Positions 44,377 to 52,564 of a stretch of 64,000 bases of DNA are shown piece after piece. The stretch covers positions 1 to 64,000 of the forward strand of contig NZ_OY730244.1 in the NCBI RefSeq assembly GCF_963422545.1, written 5' to 3'. The notes under the pieces were generated by a model, which saw only the letters and a list, made by a program, of their open reading frames with translations, had not been told where the DNA came from and searched no databases. A program made the translations under genes and the position numbers. Origin of the DNA: an uncultured Flavobacterium sp. Its GTDB lineage: Bacteria; Bacteroidota; Bacteroidia; Flavobacteriales; Flavobacteriaceae. Every line of letters starts with the position of its first letter. Positions within the stretch are counted from its first letter, which is position 1.

Positions 44377-44571
44377 TTATTTATCTTTTGAAATTATAAT
44401 AAGTCCTTCGTCTAAAGGAATTTCACTCATTTCGTCTATTTTATCTTTTTTATACGAGAATACCCAAAAAGCCAATCCAACAAAAAAGAAAAAGAATATC
44501 AAGAGAGAAAGAATCGGGTAAATTTCTATACCCGATATATTCTCCATATTGTGTTTTATTTGTTCAAACAT
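44377..44571 (-). CDS. ccoQ: Small cbb3 oxidase subunit CcoQ-like
   Basis: 64 residues. A single membrane segment (YPILSLLIFFFFFVGLAFWV) with a short charged tail, matching CcoQ in size, topology and position between ccoNO and ccoP. Sequence alone would be weak evidence; the call rests on the operon location. Confidence 0.78.
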   Translation of the reverse strand: MFEQIKHNMENISGIEIYPILSLLIFFFFFVGLAFWVFSYKKDKIDEMSEIPLDEGLIIISKDK

Positions 44572-44578
44572 CGCGCTG

Positions 44579-46765
44579 CTATTTAGAATTTTCTTTTACT
44601 TTAATATCAGTTCCAAGCCTTTGCACATAGGCAATCAAAGCAACAATTTCTCTTTCGTTCATCGGTACAAATTCTTCCCCTTTTGCTGCTGCTTTTTTCT
44701 TACTATCCTGATAACTTTTTACAAAATCAGGATCGTTTTCTAAGCTTTTTTCTATTTTAAGCGCTTGGGTTCGCAATGTTTTCTGCGCATTTGTAATTTC
44801 AGCTTCTGAATACGGCACTCCAAGCGAAACCATAGCCTGCATTTTCTTTTGAGTTAATGACAGATCCATTGCTTTATTGTCAAACAACCATTTATATCCT
44901 GGCATAATTGAACCTGCTGATGTACTTTGTGGATTCCAGAAGTGATTGAAATGCCAGTTGTCATTGTACTTTCCTCCAACTCTCAATAAATCCGGACCTG
45001 TACGTTTTGATCCCCATAAAAATGGATGATCGTACACAAATTCTCCTGCTTTAGATTGTGGTCCGTAACGTTCTACTTCACTTCTAAACGGACGAACTGA
45101 TTGTGAGTGACAACCAACACACCCCTCTCTTATGTATAAATCACGTCCTTCAAGTTCTAAAGGGCTATAAGGCTTAACACTTGAAATCGTTGGAATATTC
45201 GATTTTACCATAATAGTTGGTACAATTTGAATAATACCTCCTATTAATATTGCAATCGTAGCCAAAATAGTCAGCTGGATTGGTTTTCTTTCTAACCAGG
45301 TATGAAACTTTTCGCCTCGAAGTCTATTGCTGCTGATTCTTTGCAAAGCCGGAGCCTGTGCTAGTTCATCTTCAATTGGTTGACCGGCTTTTACAGTTCT
45401 GACAATATTATAAACTAGAATTATCATTCCGGTTAAATATAATGTCCCTCCAATTGCTCTCATCCAATATAATGGCATGATTGCCGTAACTGTTTCAAGG
45501 AAATTTCCGTATTTTAGAGTTCCATCAGGATTGAATTGTTTCCACATAGAAGCCTGTTGAAAACCGGCTACGTACATTGGTAATGCATAAAAAATAATTC
45601 CTAACGTACCGATCCAAAAATGAAGATTGGCTAATTTTTTAGAGAATAATGTCGTTTTTGCCATACGGGGAACCATCCAATAAATGATAGCAAATGACAT
45701 GAATCCGTTCCAGGCTAATGCTCCAACGTGAACGTGCGCAATAATCCAGTCTGTATAGTGCGCAATAGCATTTACATTTTTTAGAGACAGCATTGGTCCT
45801 TCGAAAGTTGCCATTCCGTAACCTGTAATGGCTACTACAAAGAATTTAAGTACTGGTTCTTCACGAACTTTATCCCAAGCACCTCTTAATGTAAGAAGTC
45901 CGTTGATCATACCTCCCCAAGATGGAGCAATAAGCATTATTGAAAAAGCAACACCTAAATTTTGAGCCCAGTTTGGTAAAGCAGAATATAATAAATGGTG
46001 TGGTCCTGCCCAGATATAAATAAAAATCAACGACCAAAAGTGAATGATTGATAAACGATAAGAATAAACAGGTCGGTTAGCTATTTTTGGAACAAAATAA
46101 TACATTAATCCTAAAAATGGAGTCGTTAAGAAAAATGCCACTGCATTGTGACCGTACCACCATTGTACTAATGCATCCTGAACTCCTGCATAAACAGAAT
46201 AACTTTTTAAAGCTGAAACTGGTAATTCAATATTATTAAAAATATGCAAAACGGCAACTGTAACAAATGTCGCCAGATAAAACCAGATTGCAACGTATAA
46301 ATGACGCTCTCTACGACGCAACATTGTACCAATCATATTGATACCCATCACAACCCAAATAATTGCGATAGCAATATCAATTGGCCATTCTAATTCGGCA
46401 TATTCTTTTGAAGAGGTATAACCTAAAGGTAGTGTTATAGCGGCCGCAACAATAATAAGCTGCCAGCCCCAAAAATGTAAGTTACTTAAAAAATCACTAA
46501 ACATTCTGGCTTTTAGCAATCGCTGCATCGAATAATACATACCCGCAAAAAAGGCATTTCCAACAAAGGCAAAAATAACAGCATTGGTGTGTAATGGTCT
46601 TAATCGACCGTAACTAAGCCATGAAATCCCATCTGTCATGTTGGGAAAAAGGTACATAACCGCTAAGGTTAGTCCCACTAACATACCTACTACTCCAAAA
46701 AGGATAGTGGCATAAATGAATTTTTTTACAATTTTGTTATCGTAATAAAACTGTTCCATTTCCAT
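44579..46765 (-). CDS. ccoNO: Cbb3 cytochrome oxidase CcoN-CcoO fusion
   Basis: 728 residues. The first about 480 residues are the heme-copper oxidase subunit I, with His-rich motifs such as RLRPLHTNAVIFAF, WWYGHNAVAFFLTTPFLGLM and HYTDWIIAHVHVGALAWNG. The remainder is a membrane-anchored cytochrome c with GCVGCHSQSVRPFR, the CcoO subunit. In Proteobacteria these are separate genes; the fusion is common in Bacteroidota. It reduces oxygen to water with high affinity and pumps protons. It lies 3 bp from ccoS and 8 bp from ccoQ. Confidence 0.95.
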   Translation of the reverse strand: MEMEQFYYDNKIVKKFIYATILFGVVGMLVGLTLAVMYLFPNMTDGISWLSYGRLRPLHTNAVIFAFVGNAFFAGMYYSMQRLLKARMFSDFLSNLHFWGWQLIIVAAAITLPLGYTSSKEYAELEWPIDIAIAIIWVVMGINMIGTMLRRRERHLYVAIWFYLATFVTVAVLHIFNNIELPVSALKSYSVYAGVQDALVQWWYGHNAVAFFLTTPFLGLMYYFVPKIANRPVYSYRLSIIHFWSLIFIYIWAGPHHLLYSALPNWAQNLGVAFSIMLIAPSWGGMINGLLTLRGAWDKVREEPVLKFFVVAITGYGMATFEGPMLSLKNVNAIAHYTDWIIAHVHVGALAWNGFMSFAIIYWMVPRMAKTTLFSKKLANLHFWIGTLGIIFYALPMYVAGFQQASMWKQFNPDGTLKYGNFLETVTAIMPLYWMRAIGGTLYLTGMIILVYNIVRTVKAGQPIEDELAQAPALQRISSNRLRGEKFHTWLERKPIQLTILATIAILIGGIIQIVPTIMVKSNIPTISSVKPYSPLELEGRDLYIREGCVGCHSQSVRPFRSEVERYGPQSKAGEFVYDHPFLWGSKRTGPDLLRVGGKYNDNWHFNHFWNPQSTSAGSIMPGYKWLFDNKAMDLSLTQKKMQAMVSLGVPYSEAEITNAQKTLRTQALKIEKSLENDPDFVKSYQDSKKKAAAKGEEFVPMNEREIVALIAYVQRLGTDIKVKENSK

Positions 46766-46767
46766 AA

Positions 46768-46959
46768 TTATACTTGTTTTTCTTCGGTTGGTGAATTATT
46801 ATTCTGTGGGGTAATTTTGATTTCATCGTCAAAAAGCATTCTGACGGAAGGAGTATAATCGTCATCGTACTGTCCGGATTTGACAGCTACAATAAAAGCA
46901 ATAAAGAAGCCTATTGCAACGAAAATACTTACTGAAATTAATAGATAAATAACACTCAT
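46768..46959 (-). CDS. ccoS: Cbb3 oxidase maturation protein CcoS
   Basis: 63 residues. An N-terminal transmembrane segment (VIYLLISVSIFVAIGFFIAF) then GQYDDDYTPSVRMLFDD, the CcoS signature with the conserved Asp-Asp and the basic residue. It is needed for cofactor insertion into cbb3 oxidase. It is the first gene of the operon and follows the promoter at 46978 and operator at 47007. Confidence 0.9.
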   Translation of the reverse strand: MSVIYLLISVSIFVAIGFFIAFIVAVKSGQYDDDYTPSVRMLFDDEIKITPQNNNSPTEEKQV

Positions 46960-46977
46960 ACCATAAATTTATATTAA

Positions 46978-46985
46978 CAAAATTA
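46978..46985 (-). promoter_or_regulatory. -7 promoter element TAATTTTG of the cco operon
   Basis: Exact TAnnTTTG match on the minus strand, 19 bp before the ccoS ATG. Confidence 0.65.
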
Positions 46986-47006
46986 GCGGGTGACAGGCGT
47001 ATAAAA

Positions 47007-47022
47007 TATGATAATTATCATA
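47007..47022 (-). promoter_or_regulatory. Fnr/Crp-type operator of the cco operon, TATGATAATTATCATA
   Basis: A perfect 16-bp palindrome. Its centre (47014.5) is 36.5 bp from the end of the -7 element at 46978, the same distance as at hemN. Confidence 0.78.
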
Positions 47023-47073
47023 CTAGAAGAGATTTACTAAATGTAGGAAAAATAATCTCTGATTTATTTATAA

Positions 47074-49461
47074 TTATTTTAAATTACTATTACTGAAATA
47101 GTTAGACATTAAAGTCACAAAACTTACTATTGTAATTGTACTTAAAGGCATGATAATCGCGGCAACTAAAGGAAGCAGATTTCCTGAAATAGCAAAAGAA
47201 AGTCCTACTATATTATAGAGTAATGATAAAACAAAACTCATTTTTATTATTGTAATTGACTTTTCAGATAATTTTAAAAAATAATCAAGACGCGAAAACT
47301 CGCTCGCTGCTAAAATCGCATCACAGGCCGGAGAAAATACATTGACATTTTCAGAAATAGAGATTCCAACATTACTTTGTGCTAAAGCACCGGCATCGTT
47401 TAAACCATCTCCAACCATCATTACATTTTTACCGCTTTCTTGCAGTTTTTTGATAAACTCCAATTTCTGCTCTGGTTTTTGATTAAAAATCAACTCTGTA
47501 TTTTTAGGTAAAATAGACTCCAAATTAGTTCTTTCTCCATCATTATCTCCTGAAAGCACTTTTATTTGATATTCCTTACTTAATGTCAGGAATAATTTTT
47601 CTAAGCCTTCTCGATATTGATTCTGGAATGTAAATTTCCCATAATAAGTATCATTGATTCTAATATGCAGACCTGTTTTTTCGATTTCTGAAAGATCCGA
47701 GATTGGACTGTCTACAAATTCCGCAGATCCAATTTTGATTGTTTTATTCTCAACAGAAGCCTGAATTCCTTTTCCGGTTACCTCCTGAAAATCATCGATT
47801 ATAAGTCTTTTTGATTCTGGCAGAAAATCATATAACATTCGGCTTAAAGGATGATTAGAGCCACGAAGAACATTTTTAATAAGCATAAAATCGTCGTCGC
47901 TCAATTTATCACCTTCGTATAGGATATTAGATTTTTTGTTGGTTGTAATTGTTCCGGTTTTATCGAAGACTATGGTATCGACTTTGGCTAATTGTTCGAT
48001 TACTAATGCATTTTTGAGATACATTTTTTGTTTGCCCATTATTCGAAGAATATTACCAAAGGTAAAAGGCGCCGTAAGCGCGAGCGCACAAGGACAAGCC
48101 ACAATTAAAACTGCTGTAAAAACATTGAAAGCGGTATTGGCATCGATAAATATCCAGTAGCCAAATCCTCCAAAAGCAATTAATAATAATATAGGTGTAA
48201 AATAGCGGCTAATTGCATCCGTTATCGTTTTGTGTTTCTGGAATACCTTTTTCTGAAAAATTTCATTGCTCCATAATTGTGTCAGATAACTTTGCGAAAC
48301 GGAATGTAAAACCTCCATTTCTACAACTTTACCAATTTGCTTTCCTCCGGCAAATACTTTATCACCAGATTTTTTTGTTATAGGAACTGCTTCTCCAGTT
48401 ACAAAACTATAATCAATTTCGGCACTTTCGCTTATTAAAATACCATCAACCGGAATTAATTCCTGATTTCTAATTAATAATCTGTTGCCTTTTAAAATAT
48501 CATAAATAGGCACACTTTCTTCAGATGTGTCAGCGTTGATTCGGGTAACGGCAATTGGAAAATAGGATTTAAAATCTCTCTCAAAACTTAAAAAACTATA
48601 GGTTTTTATTTGAAACATTTTTCCGAGTAACATAAAGAAAACTAATCCCGTTAAACTGTCGAAAAAACCAGATCCATAATTCATAAAAATATCAAACGTG
48701 CTTCGAACAAACATCACGATAATTCCTAAAGCGATTGGAATATCAATGTTTAACATTCCTGATTTTATACTTTTATAGGCAGAAACATAATAGCCACTTG
48801 CTGAATATAAAAAACTCGGCAATGCCAAAACAAAAATTAAAATTCTAAAAAATGGTTTGTAATTATCTAACCAGAATTCTTTAATTTCAAAGTATTCCGG
48901 AAAAGAAAGCAACATAATGTTTCCAAAACAAAAGAAAGCGACTCCTAATTTGTACGTCAAACTTCGATCGATACTATTTTTTCCTGTTTCGTAATTTTCT
49001 AAACTTATATAGGGTTCATAACCTATTGAACTTAATAAATTTGCAATATCTTTGAGTGAAACAACACTGGAATTGAAAGTAATTCGGACTCGCTTTTCAG
49101 GAAAATTAACCTGAGAAGTACTTATTCCGGACTGAATTCTATTTAGATTTTCAAGAATCCAAATACAAGAACTGCAATGAATATGAGGTATATTTAATGA
49201 AACTATTGCGGTGTTACCTTCATTAAATTCTAATATTTTGGACAAAATAGCTTCATTGTCCAAGAAGTCATATTTACCCTGAATATCTTGTGGAGTGGCA
49301 CCTGGCGATTTTTCGAAATCATAATAACAGGTTAAATCGTGAAGACTAAAAATTTCGTAAACGGTTTTACAGCCATTGCAACAAAACCTTTTTTCGTCAA
49401 AATTGATTTCTTCATTTTTAGGAATGGTAAGTCCACAATGAAAACAACTCCGGTCACTCAT
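47074..49461 (-). CDS. ccoI: Copper-type P1B ATPase CcoI
   Basis: 795 residues from the ATG at 49461; the frame extends 60 bp upstream, but that start lies within the operator at 49515. The N-terminal Cys-rich part has CFHCGLTIP and RFCCNGCKTVYEI, then a heavy-metal domain with PHIHCSSCIWILENL. Key P-type motifs are VACPCALALTAPFTFGN, FDKTGTITT (phosphorylated Asp) and VGDGLNDAGALAQ, with FVTGEAVP. It supplies copper for cbb3 oxidase. It is 115 bp above ccoS with its own promoter, divergent from the Crp/Fnr gene. Confidence 0.93.
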   Translation of the reverse strand: MSDRSCFHCGLTIPKNEEINFDEKRFCCNGCKTVYEIFSLHDLTCYYDFEKSPGATPQDIQGKYDFLDNEAILSKILEFNEGNTAIVSLNIPHIHCSSCIWILENLNRIQSGISTSQVNFPEKRVRITFNSSVVSLKDIANLLSSIGYEPYISLENYETGKNSIDRSLTYKLGVAFFCFGNIMLLSFPEYFEIKEFWLDNYKPFFRILIFVLALPSFLYSASGYYVSAYKSIKSGMLNIDIPIALGIIVMFVRSTFDIFMNYGSGFFDSLTGLVFFMLLGKMFQIKTYSFLSFERDFKSYFPIAVTRINADTSEESVPIYDILKGNRLLIRNQELIPVDGILISESAEIDYSFVTGEAVPITKKSGDKVFAGGKQIGKVVEMEVLHSVSQSYLTQLWSNEIFQKKVFQKHKTITDAISRYFTPILLLIAFGGFGYWIFIDANTAFNVFTAVLIVACPCALALTAPFTFGNILRIMGKQKMYLKNALVIEQLAKVDTIVFDKTGTITTNKKSNILYEGDKLSDDDFMLIKNVLRGSNHPLSRMLYDFLPESKRLIIDDFQEVTGKGIQASVENKTIKIGSAEFVDSPISDLSEIEKTGLHIRINDTYYGKFTFQNQYREGLEKLFLTLSKEYQIKVLSGDNDGERTNLESILPKNTELIFNQKPEQKLEFIKKLQESGKNVMMVGDGLNDAGALAQSNVGISISENVNVFSPACDAILAASEFSRLDYFLKLSEKSITIIKMSFVLSLLYNIVGLSFAISGNLLPLVAAIIMPLSTITIVSFVTLMSNYFSNSNLK

Positions 49462-49483
49462 AATTTGTTTTTTTTTAATGCAA

Positions 49484-49491
49484 CAAATATT
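49484..49491 (-). promoter_or_regulatory. Probable -7 promoter element of ccoI (AATATTTG)
   Basis: Differs from TAnnTTTG at the first base. It ends 37.5 bp from the centre of the operator at 49515, close to the spacing seen at the other two sites. A second candidate, TTATTTTG at 49492-49499, fits the consensus and spacing less well. Confidence 0.45.
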
Positions 49492-49514
49492 CAAAATAAG
49501 AGGCGACTTTAAAT

Positions 49515-49528
49515 ATGACATTTATCAT
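49515..49528 (-). promoter_or_regulatory. Fnr/Crp-type operator of ccoI, ATGACATTTATCAT
   Basis: A palindrome sharing ATGA-N6-TCAT with the two other sites. It lies 112 bp upstream of the Crp/Fnr gene promoter on the other strand, so it serves ccoI and may also affect the regulator gene. Confidence 0.7.
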
Positions 49529-49639
49529 GTTGCAATAAAATCGAATTCTAATTTACTGAAATAAAACACTAAAATAACAACATAAGGTTTTTTATGCGTT
49601 TTTTCGGTAACAATAGCACCTTCGAAAGCGATTATTGGT

Positions 49640-49647
49640 TAATTTTG
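49640..49647 (+). promoter_or_regulatory. -7 promoter element TAATTTTG of the Crp/Fnr gene
   Basis: Exact TAnnTTTG match 18 bp before the ATG at 49665; it excludes the longer frame start at 49635. Confidence 0.6.
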
Positions 49648-49664
49648 CAGTAAATTTTTTTGCT

Positions 49665-50345
49665 ATGAATAAATGTGACCAATGTATCGTAAGACAGCTA
49701 TCTTCTCTTAAAGCACTGAATAAAGATGAGGTTGTAAAGTTGGCTAATAGCAAATCCAGCTACAAAATAAAAAAGGGAGAAGCGATTTTTGAAGAAGGCG
49801 AAATCACAAATGGCGTTTTTTGTATAAAAGATGGTGTTGGAAAACTTTCAAAATTAAGTGCTAATGGAAAAGATCAGATTGTTAAGCTTGTAAAATCAGG
49901 TGAGCTTTTAGGACAACGTTCTATGATTAGTAATGAGCCTGCGAATTTGACCGCAAAAGCTGTTGCCGACATGGAAGTTTGCTTTATTCCGAAAAACGAA
50001 ATCATACATTTCTTTAATAATAACAATCAATTTTCGATGAACCTGATGCAATCTGTTTGCGAAGACCTGAAAGAATCTGAAAATGATAAAATTGCATTGG
50101 TTCAAAAAACTGTCAAACAACGATTAGCAGAAACCTTGCTTTACTTATATGACGCATTTGGAGAAAACACAGATAAAACTCTAAAAGTACAACTTAGCAG
50201 AGAAGAATTAGCAGGAATGATTGGAACTGCTACTGAAAGCTGTATTCGATTATTATCTGACTTTAACAAACTGGAATTGATTGAGTTACTGGGTAAAAAA
50301 ATCATCCTTAAAAATATAAAAGCCTTAAAAAAACTAGCTGAATAG
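49665..50345 (+). CDS. Crp/Fnr-family regulator of the cco/hemN cluster
   Basis: 226 residues from the ATG at 49665. An N-terminal C-x2-C (MNKCDQCIV) is followed by a cyclic-nucleotide-type beta roll (KGEAIFEEGEITNGVFCIKD to AKAVADMEVCFIPK), a dimer helix, and a helix-turn-helix with LSREELAGMIGTATESCIRLL. The recognition helix keeps Glu and Arg (TESCIR) that contact TGA in Crp/Fnr sites. Cysteines at 4, 7, 53 and about 105 could hold an iron-sulfur cluster, although the spacing is not that of E. coli FNR. Located beside three matching operators, it is the obvious regulator of the cluster; this is inferred. Confidence 0.87.
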   Translation: MNKCDQCIVRQLSSLKALNKDEVVKLANSKSSYKIKKGEAIFEEGEITNGVFCIKDGVGKLSKLSANGKDQIVKLVKSGELLGQRSMISNEPANLTAKAVADMEVCFIPKNEIIHFFNNNNQFSMNLMQSVCEDLKESENDKIALVQKTVKQRLAETLLYLYDAFGENTDKTLKVQLSREELAGMIGTATESCIRLLSDFNKLELIELLGKKIILKNIKALKKLAE

Positions 50346-51116
50346 TTATAGTTTTTTAGCTTCATTCCAAAACACATCCATTTCTGCCAAAGTCATATCC
50401 ATTAATGGTTTACCTAATTCGCTTGCTTTACTCTCAAGATATTGAAAACGCTTGATAAACTTTTTATTGGTGCGTTCTAAGGCATCCTCCGGATTCACAT
50501 TTAAAAATCTTGCATAATTAATCATCGAGAACAAAACATCGCCAAATTCGGCTTCAATTTTATCCTGATCACCAGATTTTACTTCTACTTGCAATTCTTC
50601 GAGTTCTTCCTGAACTTTATCCCAAACCTGGTACGGTTCTTCCCAATCAAAACCCACTCCTTTTACTTTATCCTGAATTCGGCTTGCTTTTACTAAGGCT
50701 GGTAAACTTCTTGGAACACCTTCTAAAACAGATTTTTTGCCTTCCTTAAGTTTTAATTTTTCCCAGTTTTGTTTGACTTCTTCTTCATCTTTTACAACTG
50801 TATCGCTATAAATATGTGGATGACGATGAATTAACTTATCACAAATTTCATTACAAACATCGGCAATATCAAAATCATTGGTTTCAGAACCTATTCTGGC
50901 GTAAAAAACAATATGCAATAATAAATCGCCCAGTTCTTTTTTAACTTCATTCAGATCATTATCTAAAATAGCATCTCCTAATTCATAAGTTTCTTCAATT
51001 GTAAGATGTCTAAGCGTTTGCAAAGTCTGTTTTTTATCCCAAGGACATTGTTCACGAAGCTCATCCATTATAATTAATAATCTCTCGAAGGCTTTAAGTT
51101 GAAGTTCTTTGCTCAT
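50346..51116 (-). CDS. mazG: Nucleoside triphosphate pyrophosphohydrolase
   Basis: 256 residues from the ATG at 51116. The MazG fold appears twice: RHLTIEETYELGDAILDNDL with its Glu/Asp cluster, and EAEFGDVLFSMINYARFLNV. It hydrolyses NTPs to NMP and pyrophosphate and acts as a house-cleaning enzyme. A longer start adds 19 residues ahead of MSKELQLKAFERLL and is not preferred. It lies 102 bp after a DUF5606 gene, separated by a terminator. Here no MazEF toxin pair is nearby. Confidence 0.93.
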   Translation of the reverse strand: MSKELQLKAFERLLIIMDELREQCPWDKKQTLQTLRHLTIEETYELGDAILDNDLNEVKKELGDLLLHIVFYARIGSETNDFDIADVCNEICDKLIHRHPHIYSDTVVKDEEEVKQNWEKLKLKEGKKSVLEGVPRSLPALVKASRIQDKVKGVGFDWEEPYQVWDKVQEELEELQVEVKSGDQDKIEAEFGDVLFSMINYARFLNVNPEDALERTNKKFIKRFQYLESKASELGKPLMDMTLAEMDVFWNEAKKL

Positions 51117-51156
51117 TATATGAAGTTTTTTTGGGTTGTAACCGAATGTTGTAAAA

Positions 51157-51193
51157 GTAAAAAATCCTGTCAAGAAAACATCTTAACAGGATT
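51157..51193 (-). terminator. Terminator of the DUF5606 gene
   Basis: On the minus strand AATCCTGT and ACAGGATT pair (51186-51193 with 51163-51170), followed by a T run (TTTT). Confidence 0.8.
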
Positions 51194-51217
51194 AATATAT
51201 TTGAATGTAATAATCTA

Positions 51218-51703
51218 CTATTCTTCTTTTTTAACTTTTGCTTTTTTAGCAGCCGGAGCTTTTTTAGCTTTTTCTTCAACAACTGGAGTTTCCTCAGTAG
51301 TTTCAGCAACAGCAGGAGCTAAATCAGTAACTAATCCTTTAGCCTGAAGTGTATTGTACCAGTTTAATACTTTTTTAATATCTGAAGGGTAAACTCTTTC
51401 TTCATCATAATCCGCTAAAATTTCTTTGAAATAAGCTGCCAATGTAGCATTATCTTCTTTATGTGAAATAGCTTGTCCTTTATTTTCTTTAGTTGCAATA
51501 CGTTGCATTACTTCAGTTAATGGTTTCTCGCCATCGTGCGTATAAATTGAAATTTCTGATAATAAACTTACGTTACTTTTTAAGTTTACTGTAATTTTTT
51601 TTCCATCTGTCAAGGATTCTGCCACAAAACCTGTACGAGTTTGCACTTTCAATACATATAAACCTGGTTTCCCAGAAATGGCTAAAATTTTCTCTAAATT
51701 CAT
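51218..51703 (-). CDS. DUF5606-family protein
   Basis: 161 residues. The N-terminus MNLEKILAISGKPGLYVLKV is typical of DUF5606 in Bacteroidota, where it is usually encoded next to def. The ordered part ends near residue 125 (KKVLNWYNTLQAKGLV), and a low-complexity tail rich in Glu, Ala and Lys follows, which may bind nucleic acid. Function unknown. It is 69 bp from def and probably co-transcribed with it. Confidence 0.85.
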   Translation of the reverse strand: MNLEKILAISGKPGLYVLKVQTRTGFVAESLTDGKKITVNLKSNVSLLSEISIYTHDGEKPLTEVMQRIATKENKGQAISHKEDNATLAAYFKEILADYDEERVYPSDIKKVLNWYNTLQAKGLVTDLAPAVAETTEETPVVEEKAKKAPAAKKAKVKKEE

Positions 51704-51772
51704 GTTTATTAAAATTAGTATTAAGAATTTGATTTATTATATTTTGTTGATTCTAAACTTACTTTAGAATAC

Positions 51773-52363
51773 TTATCTCCCTTTTTTTGCAGCCGCAAAT
51801 TTCATTCTGTACTCTTGAAAAGTTTTACCTTCAGTAATATTTTTCAATTTCTTTTGAATCAAACGTTTTTTCAAAGAAGATATTTTATCTGTAAACAAAA
51901 CTCCTTCAATATGATCGTATTCGTGCTGAATAACTCTTGCTATTAAACCATCAAAAACCTCTGTTTTCATTACAAAATCTTCTTCGCAATATTCTATTGT
52001 AACAGTTGGTTTTCTATAAACATCTTCGCGAACATCCGGAATACTTAAGCATCCTTCGTTAAAACTCCACTCCTCACCTTCTTCTTTAACAATCTTAGCG
52101 TTGATAAAAGTTTTTTTAAACCCTTTTAAGTTTTTTTGCTCTTCTGCCGATAAATCTTCATCATCGCTAAAAGGAGTCGTATCAATCACAAACAAACGAA
52201 TTGCCATACCCACTTGCGGTGCAGCAAGTCCAACACCATAAGCGTTATACATGGTTTCATACATGTTTGCTATTGTTTCTTTTAAGTTTGGGTAATCCGG
52301 CGCAATTGCCTCACCCACTTTTCTTAAAATAGGATCACCGTATCCTACAATTGGTAAAATCAT
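51773..52363 (-). CDS. def: Peptide deformylase
   Basis: 196 residues. It removes the formyl group from the N-terminal methionine of new proteins. Three motifs are present: GVGLAAPQVG, EGCLSIPD (metal-binding Cys) and QHEYDHIEG (HExxH, with E catalytic). A charged insertion around DDEDLSAEEQKNLKG is common in Bacteroidota homologues. It starts the minus-strand def-DUF5606 unit, from the -7 element at 52427. Confidence 0.95.
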   Translation of the reverse strand: MILPIVGYGDPILRKVGEAIAPDYPNLKETIANMYETMYNAYGVGLAAPQVGMAIRLFVIDTTPFSDDEDLSAEEQKNLKGFKKTFINAKIVKEEGEEWSFNEGCLSIPDVREDVYRKPTVTIEYCEEDFVMKTEVFDGLIARVIQHEYDHIEGVLFTDKISSLKKRLIQKKLKNITEGKTFQEYRMKFAAAKKGR

Positions 52364-52426
52364 TTGTATTATTTTAATGTATTATCTACTGAAAAACCTA
52401 AATTTAGTCCTCCTTTAATTAGGTGG

Positions 52427-52434
52427 CAAAAATA
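52427..52434 (-). promoter_or_regulatory. -7 promoter element TATTTTTG of def
   Basis: Exact TAnnTTTG match on the minus strand with a 64-bp distance to the def ATG. AAAGGAGGAC occurs in the leader but is about 45 nt from the ATG, too far to act as a Shine-Dalgarno site. Confidence 0.55.
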
Positions 52435-52539
52435 GTAAAAAATAGTCAATGAATAATTGTCTTCAATAGAATATATCTATTTTTTGATTACTACGCAAAA
52501 TCTCATCCATAATTATGCCAAAATAATTCGTACAATTCT

Positions 52540-52547
52540 TACCTTTG
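52540..52547 (+). promoter_or_regulatory. -7 promoter element TACCTTTG of the FUSC gene
   Basis: Exact TAnnTTTG match; predicted start near 52553. It lies inside the longer reading frame and so decides for the ATG at 52565. Confidence 0.6.
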
Positions 52548-52564
52548 CTAGTAAACCGCAATAT

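Noticed and set aside
49461..49521. Longer ccoI starting at 49521
   Set aside because: The extra 20 residues overlap the Fnr-type operator and lie upstream of the predicted transcription start.
51094..51347. Lys/Leu-rich ORFs overlapping the mazG-DUF5606 junction
   Set aside because: They are shadows of the low-complexity tail of the DUF5606 gene in other frames.
52457..52564. Longer FUSC protein starting at 52457
   Set aside because: An exact TAnnTTTG element at 52540 lies inside this stretch, so the transcript should begin after it.
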